Positions 46,365-55,870 of a DNA stretch of 64,000 nt are shown piece by piece. The notes beneath the pieces are model-generated. The model saw only the letters and a program-made list of their open reading frames with translations, had not been told where the DNA came from and made no database searches. The DNA comes from Thermomicrobiales bacterium. GTDB taxonomy: Bacteria; Chloroflexota; Chloroflexia; Thermomicrobiales; UBA6265. The stretch lies in assembly GCA_030447415.1 (NCBI GenBank), contig JAUJOZ010000020.1:27750-91749 (forward strand). Direction: 5' to 3'. The position numbers and the translations under genes were made by a program. Positions within the stretch are counted from its first letter, which is position 1, and the number at the start of each line of letters is the position of its first letter.

Positions 46365-47481
46365 AGCAGCCTCAGAGAAGTCTTGGACCGGTGCGTGCGG
46401 CGGCGGGGGCGGAGGTGCTGCGATGGCCCCCACCCTCGCCCCGTGCGCCGACGATCTCCGGGGCCTGACCCGGACCGACCCCGACCCGCGGGTGCGTCGG
46501 CGGGCGCACGCCCTGCTGCTGGTCGCCGAGGGGCGGACCGTGGCCGCGGTCGCGCGCCTGTTCGAGACGGGGCCGAACCGCATCCGCGCTTGGCGGGCCC
46601 GGTTTCTGGCGGGCGGCCGCCGGGGCCTCGACGACGAGCCGCGCTCCGGTCGCCCGCCCAAGCTGAACGCCGCGGCGCTGGCGTTCCTCGCGGAGGCCTG
46701 GAGGCGAGCCCCCAGGCGTACGGGCTGCCGGTCACGGTCTGGAGCATCCGCGACCTGCGCGAGGTGCTGGCGGCACGCCTGGGTGTCCGGGTCTGCACCG
46801 CGACCGTGCACCGAGCGGTGCAGCGCCTGGGCTACCGGTACCGCCGCCCCCGCCACGACCTGCGGCACCGCCAGGACCAAGAGGCGGTCGCGGCGGCCGA
46901 GGAGGTGCTGGCCTGGCGGCGAAAAAAGCGTTGGCGCCCCCGGCGAACTCCGCCTCGTTTACTTGGACGAGTGCGAGGTCCACCGTCACCCCCGCCTGGC
47001 GAAGGTGTGGCAGCGGCGGGGTGCCCGCTGAGGGTGCCGGCCGCCGGGGAGGACGGCAAGTTCGCCGTCTTCGGGGCGCTCGACTACGCCACCGGCCGGC
47101 TCGTCTGCCAGACCGCGGAGCACAAGGACGGCGCCGCCTTCGTCGCCTTCCTCGACCACCTGGCCGCGGCGTTCCCCGACGGGCCGCTGGTCGTGGTCCT
47201 GGACAACGTCGGCTACCACAAGGGGCGGCGCGCCAAGGACTGGTGGATGGCCCAGCAGGACCGGGTCCGCCCGCTGTGGCTGCCCGCCTACGCGCCTGAG
47301 CTGAACCTGATCGAGCGCGTCTGGCGTCACCTCAAGGACAAGCTGAGCTGCCATCGCTGGTGGGCCGACCTGCCGGCGCGGGAGGTGGCCGCCGCCGCCC
47401 TCCTCTCGCGGACCGAGGCGCGCTTTCACAGCCAGACCCGGGCGGCATCGCCCTGGTCCAGAACTTCTGTCAGGCTGCTTA
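46363..47481 (+). mobile_element. IS630-type insertion sequence B, abutting A
   Basis: Imperfect 27-bp terminal repeats (TAAGCAGCCTCAGAGAAG... and its counterpart at 47,455-47,481). Its left TA is the right TA of IS A, so B lies against A with no spacer. It holds one broken transposase gene of a different IS630 lineage. Confidence 0.8.
46423..47472 (+). pseudogene. IS630-family transposase B, frameshifted
   Basis: N-terminal HTH (RRRAHALLLVAEGRTVAAVARLF), winged part (YGLPVTVWSIRDLREVL, CTATVHRAVQRLGYRYRRP), then the DDE core: VYLDECEVHRHPRLAKVW, VVVLDNVGYHKG and PELNLIERVWRHLKDKL. Three frame changes separate the parts (about 46,700, 46,930 and 47,030). All three catalytic acids are visible. 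Confidence 0.8.
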
Positions 47482-47569
47482 GGAGCTTCGGTGATCCCAG
47501 ACCGCCGCGACGCGGCGGAGGAAGCAACACGGAGGCCGTCGGCGCGGGGTGCCGGCGGCCTCCCGCGCG
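47482..47569. other. Spacer with CCGCCGC-GAC-GCGGCGG hairpin
   Basis: A 7-bp perfect hairpin at 47,502-47,518 in a short gene-free gap after IS B. Confidence 0.35.
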
Positions 47570-47758
47570 TCATGCGGCCGGTCGGTGGTCGCGCGAGCGC
47601 AGCACCGCCCGCACCGTCTCGTGGCTGACCCCGAACTCGGCGGCAAGGTCGCGCAGACTCCTGGTCCCGGCGAGAGCCCGGATGGCAGACTCCTGCTCAG
47701 GCGAGAGCTTGCGCAGGCGCGGCTTCTGGGACCCAGCGCGCTTCGAATGTCCGCTCAC
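47570..47758 (-). CDS. Small HTH protein (resolvase-type helix-turn-helix)
   Basis: 62 residues from GTG 47,758; longer starts are possible. KLSPEQESAIRALAGTRSL, then RDLAAEFGVSHETVRAVLRSR is the HTH of Hin-type recombinase C-termini and of orphan HTH proteins. No recombinase catalytic domain is present. It may be a fragment left beside the IS pair. Confidence 0.5.
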   Translation of the reverse strand: MSGHSKRAGSQKPRLRKLSPEQESAIRALAGTRSLRDLAAEFGVSHETVRAVLRSRDHRPAA

Positions 47759-48091
47759 GCAGCGAGGTGGAGCGTCGGCGATGACGACAGTGCCAACTCG
47801 CACATGACGTATGCGCGTGTCCGACCCCGGTCGAACCCGCGATCGCAACCTTAACAGGACACCGTCTGCCGACCTGTGGTCTGGCTCGCTGTCGGTTGGT
47901 TGGTCTCTAGTTGACTAGTCCGCCTCGCCCAAAGTTCATCACAGGCTCTCGGCGCTACGGCGGCTATGGCGCCAAACGGACGCGGTCGAGGGCCACTGTC
48001 CGCAGGCGGGCGCGATCTTGGGGCGAGCGAGGCCGCTGTGACGTAGGATGGTGCAAGACTTCCCACGGGTTGGCGAGCGGAGGTGATCGCC
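47759..48091. other. Intergenic region, no gene seen
   Basis: About 330 bp. It probably holds the promoter of the propeller gene; GTAGGATGGTG near 48,044 might contain a -10. No gene recognised. Confidence 0.35.
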
Positions 48092-49309
48092 GTGCGTCTT
48101 GCGTCTGCGGTGGATCGGCGACGTCTTTGCGTCACCGTCGCCCTCGCCGCCGCGCGCCCGGCCCGTCTCGCCGCCGCATGGAACGACGCGACGCCATGGG
48201 TTGACTCCCCCGGCGTGCCGATGGCGCGCGGGAACGCGGCGCGCACCGGCGAGCATCCCGGCCCTGGGCCAAGCGGTAAACCAACCGTCCTCTGGCGCTT
48301 CGCGGCCGAGGGCGCGGCGTTCACTGCGCCGGCGGTCGTCGACGGCGTCCTCTACGTGGGCAGCGACGCGGGGATGGTGTTCGCCCTCGACGCGCGGACG
48401 GGTCGCGAGCGGTGGCGCGCCACGATCGGGGGCTGGGTGACCTCCGCGCCGTCCGTCGCCGACGGCCTAATCTATGTCGGCAGCGACGGTGGCGGCCACG
48501 ACGTCGGCACCTACACCGGCACCGTCCTGGTCGCCCTTGACGTCGCGACCGGCGCCGAGCGCTGGCGCGTTCGCGGCGCTGGCGGTGTCGACTCGTCGCC
48601 GGCGGCGGTGGGCGGCGTCGCCTTCGCCGGCGGCCGGCGTCAGCGCGGCGGGTTCCTCAGCGCCCTCGACGCGACCAGCGGCGAGATCCGGTGGCGCCTG
48701 GAGATCGGCGGCGAGGCGCTCTCCGCCCCGGCGGTGGCGGCCGGCGTCGTCTATGTCGGCGGTCGAGACCGCCGGCTCCACGCCGTGGACGCGGCGACCG
48801 GCAAGGTGCGCTGGAGCGTCGCCATCGCGGGCGGCGCAGTCCGCGCCGCCCCGGCCGTCGTCGGCGGCGTCGCCTTCCTCAGCACCGGCGCCCGGGACCT
48901 GCTCGCCCTCGACGCGGCCACCGGCGCCGAGCGCTGGCGCGTCGCGCCCGGATCCGGGTTGCTTGCCGCGCCCGCGGTTGCCAACGATCTCGTATTCGTT
49001 CTGGGCGCGGACGGCAGGCTCCTCGGGCTAGAGGCGACCTCGGGCGTTCAACGTTGGATCGCCGCCGCGGACGCGGCGCCCACCGGGGCCGCGCCGAACG
49101 ATCCGGCCGTCGCCGACGGGATCGTCTACGTCGGGGGGCGAGGCGGGTTCGTCGACGCGATCGCCGCCGCCACCGGCCTGCAGCGATGGCGCTTTGACGC
49201 CGGCGGCCGGATCACGACGGCGCCGACTGTGATCGGCGGGGTTGTCTACGTCGGCACCAGCGATCGCGCCCTGGTCGCCTTCGGTAACGGCGACGCCTCC
49301 GCCCGGTGA
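48092..49309 (+). CDS. PQQ-like beta-propeller repeat protein
   Basis: 405 residues, GTG after GGAGGTGA. Repeats of about 40 residues recur eight times with the pattern APAVVDGVLYVGSDxGxVFALDARTGRERW (in pieces), the PQQ/BamB-type blade. A possible signal segment precedes them. Such proteins are exported scaffolds or bind cofactors. It precedes a sugar ABC importer and may be part of that imported block, but no functional link is evident. Confidence 0.85.
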   Translation: MRLASAVDRRRLCVTVALAAARPARLAAAWNDATPWVDSPGVPMARGNAARTGEHPGPGPSGKPTVLWRFAAEGAAFTAPAVVDGVLYVGSDAGMVFALDARTGRERWRATIGGWVTSAPSVADGLIYVGSDGGGHDVGTYTGTVLVALDVATGAERWRVRGAGGVDSSPAAVGGVAFAGGRRQRGGFLSALDATSGEIRWRLEIGGEALSAPAVAAGVVYVGGRDRRLHAVDAATGKVRWSVAIAGGAVRAAPAVVGGVAFLSTGARDLLALDAATGAERWRVAPGSGLLAAPAVANDLVFVLGADGRLLGLEATSGVQRWIAAADAAPTGAAPNDPAVADGIVYVGGRGGFVDAIAAATGLQRWRFDAGGRITTAPTVIGGVVYVGTSDRALVAFGNGDASAR

Positions 49310-49468
49310 TCGAGCGCGCACTTGATCCACGCCGCCGTGCCCGTCTTCCGCGGCACTTGACGGTCTCGGCCGCTGGTGGTTAAGTCCACCCACTCGCGGT
49401 CGGGATCGGGGACGCCAGCCCCGGTGGCCGCGGCACGGTCGTGCGCAGCACGAGAAGGAGAACGCTCG

Positions 49469-51136
49469 ATGACGAGCCGAGGGGTCAACGGAGGATCAGC
49501 AGACCAGACGGGGGAGCGGTCGGCGGCGGCACGGGGCGGCGCCGGGGAGCGATCGCACGTCAGCCGGCGTACGCTGCTCAGGGGCGGTCTCGGCGTCACG
49601 GCGGCCACGCTTGCGGGCGCCCACCTCCGCCCGGCTCGGGCGGCCGGCGGCGGGCGAAGCATGGCACTGCGGTCCGTTCGCCAGGCGCAGCAGACCTTCG
49701 AGGGGGAATCGCTGCGCATCTTCTCGATGGACGGTCCGCTCATCAGCGGTGCGCTCAACGTCCACAAGGACCGTTTCAAGGGAGAGTTCGGCGCGGACGT
49801 CGAAGTCATCACTGCACCTTTCGGCGAGCTCTTCACGCGGGCCCAGCAGGTGGCCGTCAGCGGCGGCGGCGACTTCGACGTCCTACTGCTGGCCAACTCC
49901 TGGGTGGCCGACTTCGTCAACCTGGGCTACGTCGTGCCCCTCGATCCGTTTATCCAGCGCGACCAGGCGGATCCGATGCTGGCCTACGACGACATCCCGG
50001 AGGGGATCAAGCTCAAGGACAGCTTCGGCGGCCAGACCCCGGCCTGGATCGTCGACAACGACAACCACACAATGTTCTACCGCAAGGATGTCCTCTCCGA
50101 CCCACGGTGGCAGGAGGATTACCGGACCGCCACCGGCAAGGACTTGCCGAACCCGCCGCAGACGCTGACCGAGTTCGTCGAGGTCGCCAAGTTCTTCACC
50201 GGTAAGGAGTGGGGCGACGAGGGGGGCGACAAGTACGGGTTCATCACCTGTGTCCGCCGCGGCGCCCAGGCCTACTGGTACGCCTACGGCTGGACGGCCC
50301 CCTACACCGTGGTGCCCAAGGACAAGGCGCCGGCCCAGGGTATCTACCTGTTCGACCCGGACATGAACCCGCTCGTCAACACCGCCGGCTACGTCCGTGG
50401 CCTGACCGAGTTCGTCGACACGATCAGGAACGCGATGCGACCCGGGCTCGACACCATCCGCGAAGACGTGATCACCGACATGATCAACGGCACCGCGCTG
50501 ATGTCGATCGACTGGGGCGACACTGGTCCCGCCTCGGTCGGTCCCGACTCCGTCGTCAATGGTAAGCTCGGCTTCGCGCTCTCCCCCGGTGTCAACGAGT
50601 ACTTCGACTGGCAGACGGACACCTGGGTGACAGTCGAGGGCGAGCTGCACCGCACGCCCGCCCACGCCTACAACGGCTGGTCCTACTACATCACCTCTCA
50701 GGCGAAGAATCCGGACTTGGCCTGGGCCTGGATCAAGTTCCACTCCAGTCCGGAGATCAGCAGCATCGATGTCGCCAACGCCGGCTCCGGCTACCAGCCG
50801 TGGCGGACCTCCCACAGCACCAACCTCGAGCCGTGGGTGGAAGCCGGTTGGAACGAAGAAGACGCCCGACCGTACATCCAGACGATCCTTGACGCCACCA
50901 ACCACCCGAACGCCGTCTTCGACGTGCGCATTCCGGGTGCGGCACGCTATCAGGAGACGCTGGAGCTGCATGTCAACCGCACCATCAACGGCGAGGCAAG
51001 CCCGCAACAGGCGATGGACGATTGCGCCAACGAGTGGAACGGTATCACCAATGAGCTCGGCAAGGACAAGCAGCTCCAGGCCTACGGGGCTCACCTCGGC
51101 CTGATGAAGCAGGCTGCGGGGGCCCCCACCGCCTGA
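49469..51136 (+). CDS. Extracellular sugar-binding protein of an ABC importer (Tat signal)
   Basis: 555 residues. ATG after AAGGAG. A twin-arginine signal is clear (SRRTLLRGGLGVTAATLAGAHL). The mature protein has the type-1 solute-binding pattern: FDVLLLANSWVADFVNLGYVVPLD, NHTMFYRKDVL, PPQTLTEFVEVAKFF and TPAHAYNGWSYYITSQAKNPDLAWAWIKFHSS in pieces. It captures a sugar for the two permeases downstream. No ATPase gene follows, so it would need one shared with another importer. Confidence 0.88.
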   Translation: MTSRGVNGGSADQTGERSAAARGGAGERSHVSRRTLLRGGLGVTAATLAGAHLRPARAAGGGRSMALRSVRQAQQTFEGESLRIFSMDGPLISGALNVHKDRFKGEFGADVEVITAPFGELFTRAQQVAVSGGGDFDVLLLANSWVADFVNLGYVVPLDPFIQRDQADPMLAYDDIPEGIKLKDSFGGQTPAWIVDNDNHTMFYRKDVLSDPRWQEDYRTATGKDLPNPPQTLTEFVEVAKFFTGKEWGDEGGDKYGFITCVRRGAQAYWYAYGWTAPYTVVPKDKAPAQGIYLFDPDMNPLVNTAGYVRGLTEFVDTIRNAMRPGLDTIREDVITDMINGTALMSIDWGDTGPASVGPDSVVNGKLGFALSPGVNEYFDWQTDTWVTVEGELHRTPAHAYNGWSYYITSQAKNPDLAWAWIKFHSSPEISSIDVANAGSGYQPWRTSHSTNLEPWVEAGWNEEDARPYIQTILDATNHPNAVFDVRIPGAARYQETLELHVNRTINGEASPQQAMDDCANEWNGITNELGKDKQLQAYGAHLGLMKQAAGAPTA

Positions 51137-51225
51137 TCCCCCTTCGCGCCCCGACGTGAGGTCGGGCCCTTCCCGGCGTCGGGGAGGGCCCGAGGCGGGG
51201 ACCGCGACGCCGGAGCGAGGACCTC

Positions 51226-52147
51226 ATGAGCACCCAGGTCGCCATGCCCGCGGCCGCGTACCCGGCGCGGGGGGCGGGGGGGCGGCGCGGGCGGGACGCG
51301 AAGTACGTCTTTATCCATCCCGCGATGGTCTACCATATAGTCCTCGGCCTCGTCCCCCTGATATTATCGCTGTTTCTAGGGTTTGGGTAGTTGGAAGCCG
51401 GCGTCCAAAGACATCACCTGGGTCGGCCTCGATAACCTGCAACGGCTGATCCATGATGGACGCTTCTGGAACGCCTTCCGGTTGACCCTCGTCTTTGTCG
51501 CCCTGGTGACGGCGATCGAACTCGTCTTAGGGTTTGTCCTCGCGCTGGCGCTCCAGACGAACGTGCGGGGCAAGAACGCCTTCCGGCTCCTGTTCGCCGT
51601 GCCGATCCTGCTGCCGCCAATCGCGGTCGCCTTGACGTGGAAGATGCTGTTCGACTTCCAGCGGGGGCCAATCAACTACGCCCTCGACCAGCTCGGGATT
51701 GACGGCGTGCAGTGGCTGGCCGGCCGCCCTGCGTCCCTCTTCGCCCTCGTGATCGTGGATGTCTGGCAGTGGACGCCGTTCGTCTTGCTGGCGGTGCTGG
51801 CCGCACTGGAATCGATGCCACCCGACCTGTACGAGGCCGCCACGGTGGATGGCGCCTCGCCGTGGAACTTGCTGCGGGACATCACCCTGCCGCTCGTCCA
51901 ACCCTACGTGATCGCCGTCGTGCTTCTCCGCTCGATCGACGCCTTCAAGATCTTCGATTCAGTTTTCGTGCTCACCGGCGGCGGCCCCGGCACCTCGACC
52001 GAGGTCCTCTCGTTCTACGCTTACAACGCCGGCTACAAGGTCTTCAATATGGGGTTCACCGCTACCGTGTCCTGGGCGCTGGTGCTGACGATGACGGTCA
52101 TCTTCCTGGTCTTTCTCCGAGTCTTCCGCCGGTTGGGGGAGGCATAG
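51226..52147 (+). pseudogene. Sugar ABC permease (MalF/UgpA type), one frameshift
   Basis: The N-terminus (MSTQVAMPAAAYPARG, then KYVFIHPAMVYHIVLGLVPLI) runs into a stop at 51,388; the next frame continues WKPASKDITWVGLDNLQRL and the rest of the permease. Six helices and the EAA motif (YEAATVDGASPWNLLRDITLPLV) are present. A one-base slip at GGGTTTGGGTAG explains the break. Translation could also start inside the second ORF, but the first helix would be missing. Confidence 0.8.
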
Positions 52148-52148
52148 C

Positions 52149-53024
52149 ATGGATCGGCTCCACGGTCGTCCCTTGCGGGCCGGCACCTACGCCCTGCTCG
52201 CCGTCTGGGCGCTGTTCACGGTGTTCCCGATCTATTGGACGGTCGTCACGTCGTTCAAGAGCCAGCGCATCTACAATCAGCCGACGCCGAGATTTTTGCC
52301 GTTCGTGGACTACGAGCCAACCCTTCAGTCCTGGCAGACGATCATTACCGGGGGAACGGGCTACGAGCGCGGGACGATGGGCAACCTCGGGGCGCTGGTG
52401 CGCACCAGCCTGACCGCGGCGATTGGCTCGGCCGTGATTGCCCTGGTGCTCGGGGCAATGGCGGCCTACGGGTTGAGCCGGTTTCGCTACCGGCGCTGGA
52501 AGAACAACGACATCGCGTTCTGGATCATCTCGCAGCGGATGCTGCCGCCGATCGCGTTGGTGGTTCCCTACTTCATCCTCTTTAACCGACTGCAGATGAT
52601 CGACAACGTGTGGACGCTCGTGCTCGTCTACACCGCCGCCAATCTGCCCCTGGTCGTCTGGCTGCTGCGGGACTACTTCGCCGACCTGCCGATCGAGCTG
52701 GAGGAGGCGTCGATGGTGGACGGCACTTCCCGCTACGGGGCTTTCGTGCGGATCGTGCTGCCGCTGGCGCTGCCCGGTCTGGTGATTGCGTTCCTGTTCG
52801 CCTTCGTCTTCGCCTGGAACGAGTTCCTGATCGGGCTCGGCCTGACCTTCGACCACGCCAAGACGCTGCCGGTCCAGATCGCCGGAAACGTCGGCGTCCG
52901 CGGCGCGCGCTACTGGGACATCGCGGCCCAGGGGCTGGTGGTGATGGTGCCGCCCCTGATCGTCGCCGCCCTCGCCGGCCGCTACATCGTCCGCGGGCTG
53001 ACGCTCGGCGCAGTGAAGCACTAG
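52149..53024 (+). CDS. Sugar ABC permease (MalG type)
   Basis: 291 residues, six predicted helices. EAA loop: LEEASMVDGTSRYGAFVRIVLPLALPG. The N-terminus has the usual YALLAVWALFTVFPIYWTVVTSFK. The start is 1 bp after the stop of the upstream permease. Together with the binding protein it forms a carbohydrate importer. Confidence 0.92.
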   Translation: MDRLHGRPLRAGTYALLAVWALFTVFPIYWTVVTSFKSQRIYNQPTPRFLPFVDYEPTLQSWQTIITGGTGYERGTMGNLGALVRTSLTAAIGSAVIALVLGAMAAYGLSRFRYRRWKNNDIAFWIISQRMLPPIALVVPYFILFNRLQMIDNVWTLVLVYTAANLPLVVWLLRDYFADLPIELEEASMVDGTSRYGAFVRIVLPLALPGLVIAFLFAFVFAWNEFLIGLGLTFDHAKTLPVQIAGNVGVRGARYWDIAAQGLVVMVPPLIVAALAGRYIVRGLTLGAVKH

Positions 53025-53046
53025 CGCGGCGGGAGGGGCAGCCGAG

Positions 53047-53529
53047 GCTGCGGCGCGGGATCCTGAACAAGGAGCTGAACCACGCGCTGGCGGCGATGGG
53101 GCATGGCGATGTGCTGACCGTCTGCGACGCCGGCTTCCCGATCGCGTTGGACGCCTGGCGAATCGACCTGGCGATCACCCAGGACTTCCCGCCGCTGCTG
53201 CCGGTATTGAAGCTCATTGCCGGCGCCCTCATCGCCGAGAAGGTGCTGTTTGGGGAGGAGGTGGCGACGAACAATCCGCCGCTGCACCGCGAACTGCAAC
53301 GGATCTTCGCCGACGCGAATTGGAAGCGATCCCGCACGCGACGATGATGACCGGAACGGCGGCGCGGGCGATGGCGATCGTCCGCAGTGGCGGTTTCACC
53401 CCGTGGGGCAACGTCGCGCTCGTCTCCGGCGTCGACCCCTGCGCCTGGTTCGCCGACCCCGAGCTGGTGGTGCCGCCCGTCTATCGGGACCGGATCGCCC
53501 GCATCAAGCGGGCTCGCGGCGAGGGTTAG
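53047..53529 (+). pseudogene. rbsD: D-ribose pyranase, frameshifted
   Basis: RRGILNKELNHALAAMGHGD, VCDAGFPIALDAWRIDLAI, LKLIAGALIAEKVL and NPPLHRELQRIF match RbsD; after a shift near 53,325 it goes on with IPHATMMTGTAARAMAIVRS, GGFTPWGNVALVSGVD and RDRIARIKRAR. The expected ATG is replaced by CTG at 53,047. RbsD interconverts pyranose forms of ribose or related sugars, which suggests the importer handles a pentose-like sugar. Confidence 0.8.
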
Positions 53530-53669
53530 GTGCGTGTCGATGTCGTGATGCGCGCTCGCTGACGGGCGGCGATGCCCGAAGCGATCCCTTTGGACGGGCG
53601 GATGGTCTCCCTCGTCGCCGACCATGACCCGCGAAACTTGATACGGACCGAACGGGCGAGGGGTCGTGC

Positions 53670-53975
53670 GTGCCGCGTAACCGCGACGGCTCGTCCCTCG
53701 GAACGGAGCGCGTCGAGCGGCCGCTAATCGGTGCCTCGCGGGAGGACCAGGTGGAGAAGCGGAGGACCCGGCCGCTCAAAGTCGGGGCGTTCATCCCGAT
53801 CGTCGAGCGCCAGATGGACGGTGGATCGGCCCGGGGCAAGGACATCCTGGCGATGGCGCGGACGGCCGAGGCGGTGGGCTTCGACTCCGTCTGGATCCCG
53901 GACCACTTGCTGTTTCGGTTCGAGGGAGAGGAGCCGCAGGGCGTCTGGGAGTGTACCTCGCTGCTCGGCTGGCCG
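53670..53975 (+). pseudogene. N-terminal fragment of an LLM-class oxidoreductase
   Basis: LKVGAFIPIVERQMDGGSAR, GKDILAMARTAEAVGFDSVW, IPDHLLFRFEGEEPQGVWEC is the start of a luciferase-like (F420- or FMN-dependent) protein. Homology stops at TSLLGW near 53,970, where an opposite-strand primase fragment begins. The remaining two-thirds is gone. Confidence 0.75.
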
Positions 53976-54268
53976 CTCTCATCGACGTAGGGATGGGTGG
54001 CGACGATCCGGCGGCCGTGGCCGTTGGAGCGGACTGCCTCCTGGCGCGGCGGGAACAGTTCGGCCGTCTGCATCCCCAGCGCCGCGACGATGGCCTCGAC
54101 GCCGCAGCCGGCGTGGCAAAACAGGAGCACCCGCCCGTCCTCGCCCTCGGTCACGCTGAGGCTGGCGAGTCGGTCGTCGTGAGTCGGGCAGCGGGCGGCC
54201 CAGCCGGAGCCGCTCCGGCGGACGGCCTCCAAGCGGTGGAGGATGCCGTCGAGGGGGGAGGCGGTCAC
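53976..54268 (-). pseudogene. N-terminal fragment of a phage-type primase
   Basis: GTG 54,268 opens LDGILHRLEAVRRSGSGWAA, RCPTHDDRLASLSVTEGEDG, VLLFCHAGCGVEAIVAALGM and IVATHPYVDES. This is the CHC2 zinc finger and start of phage/element primases. It is cut at about 53,980 by the LLM fragment. The GTG overlaps the upstream small gene by 4 bases, as in an intact replication operon. Confidence 0.75.
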
Positions 54269-54489
54269 CGAGACGCCTCTCCGTCGCGGCGGTCGCGCAG
54301 CGCGTACGCCCGCGCCGCCAACGCTTCCAGCCAAGCGCGAGGAAGGACGCAACTCAAAACGTTTTGAGTCGAGGCAGCGTGCGGAACGACGAGCCAGCAC
54401 TCGGCATCGACGCCCTGACCATCGTTCCTGACGTCGACGGCTACGCTCAGCTGGCGGGTGGCCCACCGCAGCAGGGTTTGAGGTACCAT
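54265..54489 (-). CDS. Hypothetical protein upstream of the primase
   Basis: 74 residues (MVPQTLLRWATRQLSVAVDV, VPHAASTQNVLSCVLPRAWL, RAYALRDRRDGEASR). No known domain. It is coupled to the primase start by a 4-base overlap. Confidence 0.5.
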   Translation of the reverse strand: MVPQTLLRWATRQLSVAVDVRNDGQGVDAECWLVVPHAASTQNVLSCVLPRAWLEALAARAYALRDRRDGEASR

Positions 54490-54555
54490 TGTGGAATCTC
54501 CCCCGACACCCCACCGCGCATAGTTTCTGAGCCACGCGGCGGGGTGCCGGCATCT

Positions 54556-54780
54556 CTAGGTGGCACGACCGCCGCTTGGCACGACCGGCTCGCCCGCCTG
54601 CCGGGCGGCCCACGCCTCGACATCGACCCGGCGGACCCGAACAGCCCGGCCGATCTTGACCGTCGGCAGCTTGCCACTCGCGAGCAGCTTGAAAACCGTG
54701 CTTCGTCCGACCGACAGAAGGCGAGCAGCCTCCTCAGCCCTCAGAAGCAACGGCGTCTCGTGCGTCGCGTTTGTTTCCAT
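54556..54780 (-). CDS. Excisionase-like HTH protein of His-A
   Basis: 74 residues, intact: LLLRAEEAARLLSVGRSTVFK, LLASGKLPTVKIGRAVRVRR, VDVEAWAARQ. This is the HTH_17/excisionase fold. It is the first gene leftward from the divergent region beside the zinc-ribbon gene, the same place as its frameshifted homologue in Gln-A. It probably directs excision by the integrase. Confidence 0.8.
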   Translation of the reverse strand: METNATHETPLLLRAEEAARLLSVGRSTVFKLLASGKLPTVKIGRAVRVRRVDVEAWAARQAGEPVVPSGGRAT

Positions 54781-54841
54781 GCATTCTTCCTTTGCGTCCC
54801 CAGCGTTTCCAGTAGGCGCCTGGGAACAGCGTAGACGCGCA

Positions 54842-54870
54842 TGGACGAGCAGGCGAAAGTTTCATATGAT
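54842..54870 (+). promoter_or_regulatory. Promoter for a probably leaderless zinc-ribbon mRNA
   Basis: TGGACG (54,842-54,847), 17 bp, TATGAT (54,865-54,870), and an ATG at 54,877. That ATG is exactly where transcription would start, and no Shine-Dalgarno sequence precedes it. Confidence 0.55.
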
Positions 54871-54876
54871 TCCTGT

Positions 54877-55746
54877 ATGACGCTGAGCACCGGCACGACG
54901 ACGGTCGAGGAAGCGATGGCGGCGCTCGCCGACGCGGAAACGGGCGAGGTCGAGCGACCTCTCGCGGGGTGGCGCTGGGCCGTGCCCGGTCACGTCGAGC
55001 TCGACCCGACCGGGGATGGCCTGGTCTGGGAATGGGGCGTGGGCGAGCCGCGATGGGTGGAGGCCAACGACGCGGCGCGGCTCTTGGAGCGGTTCGTCGC
55101 GCTCGCCGAGGCCCCGGCCGATGCGATCCTCGGCTTTGCGCGGCGGTGGGGCGTGCTCGCGGTTTGCGCGCACGGCCTGCCGTGCAGCCACCGCCCGGAC
55201 GAACCGGTACCGCTCGATCCGGCGGACGCCTTCAGCCGCGCGCACGGATGCCACGCCATGAGCGCCGGCGGCCGCTCCTTCTCAGAGCCGTTAGGTCCGT
55301 GGCGGCGCTTTGCCGGCGAGGCGCGAGACGTGGCCTTGGCGGTGGCCCGGCTCCAGGCGGACGGGCCCTACGCGAACACGCTCGGTTCGATGAACGACGC
55401 GATGACGGTTCAGCAAGCGCTTAACGAATGGGTCGAGCTCGGTCGCGTCCGTCCGGGCTGCGAGCTGCATGTCGAGCCCGGCGGGCGCCCGAAGCTCGTC
55501 GCGACGTTCGGCGGGAGTGGCCTGTTCGGCCACCTGGCCCTCCGGCTGCTCCTGGCCGCCACCGGCGTCAAGGGACTCGCCGTGTGCGCGGGGTGTGGCG
55601 AGCTATTCGCGCCGACGACCAAGCCGCGCCAGCGAGAGCGAAGCTGGTGCCCGCGGCCGGACTGCCAAAAGGCCAAGCGCGCCGCGGCGAGCGCCGACTT
55701 CCGCCGGCGGGAGGCGGCAAAAGCCACCGAGGTTGACCGCATCTGA
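54877..55746 (+). CDS. Right-end zinc-ribbon protein of His-A
   Basis: 289 residues. N-terminal half mixed (TTTVEEAMAALADAETGEVE), a conserved core ILGFARRWGVLAVCAHGLP, and a C-terminal zinc ribbon with CAGCGELF and WCPRPDCQKAKR, resembling CGNR-type ends. The 12-bp repeats overlap its stop. It is homologous to the gene at the right end of Gln-A. Always next to attR and divergent from xis, it is probably an element maintenance or regulatory gene. Start at 54,877 from the promoter position; ATG 54,841 is also in frame. Confidence 0.7.
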   Translation: MTLSTGTTTVEEAMAALADAETGEVERPLAGWRWAVPGHVELDPTGDGLVWEWGVGEPRWVEANDAARLLERFVALAEAPADAILGFARRWGVLAVCAHGLPCSHRPDEPVPLDPADAFSRAHGCHAMSAGGRSFSEPLGPWRRFAGEARDVALAVARLQADGPYANTLGSMNDAMTVQQALNEWVELGRVRPGCELHVEPGGRPKLVATFGGSGLFGHLALRLLLAATGVKGLAVCAGCGELFAPTTKPRQRERSWCPRPDCQKAKRAAASADFRRREAAKATEVDRI

Positions 55747-55767
55747 CCGCAAAACTGACCGCAAAAC
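55734..55767 (+). repeat. Three tandem repeats, right end of His-A
   Basis: TGACCGCATC, TGACCGCAAAAC, TGACCGCAAAAC, ending 103 bp before attR, the same distance as in Gln-A. Confidence 0.72.
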
Positions 55768-55870
55768 CCACGGACGGCAGGGAGACGCCAGAGACGGGGC
55801 AGCACGAAAACGGATGCAACAACGGGCATTTTGGACCGTAGTGGACGGTCAGAGACGACCCTTCGCCCAA

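Noticed and set aside
45744..47807. A 687-residue open frame crossing two insertion sequences
   Set aside because: It is a chance fusion of antisense transposase A with one frame of transposase B. Its middle contains only part of the real transposase.
49883..51094. A 403-residue open frame on the minus strand
   Set aside because: It is the antisense shadow of the sugar-binding protein gene, a common artefact in GC-rich DNA.
55734..55767. CRISPR-like repeats
   Set aside because: The repeats are 10-12 bp, directly abutting and without spacers. No cas gene is in the window.
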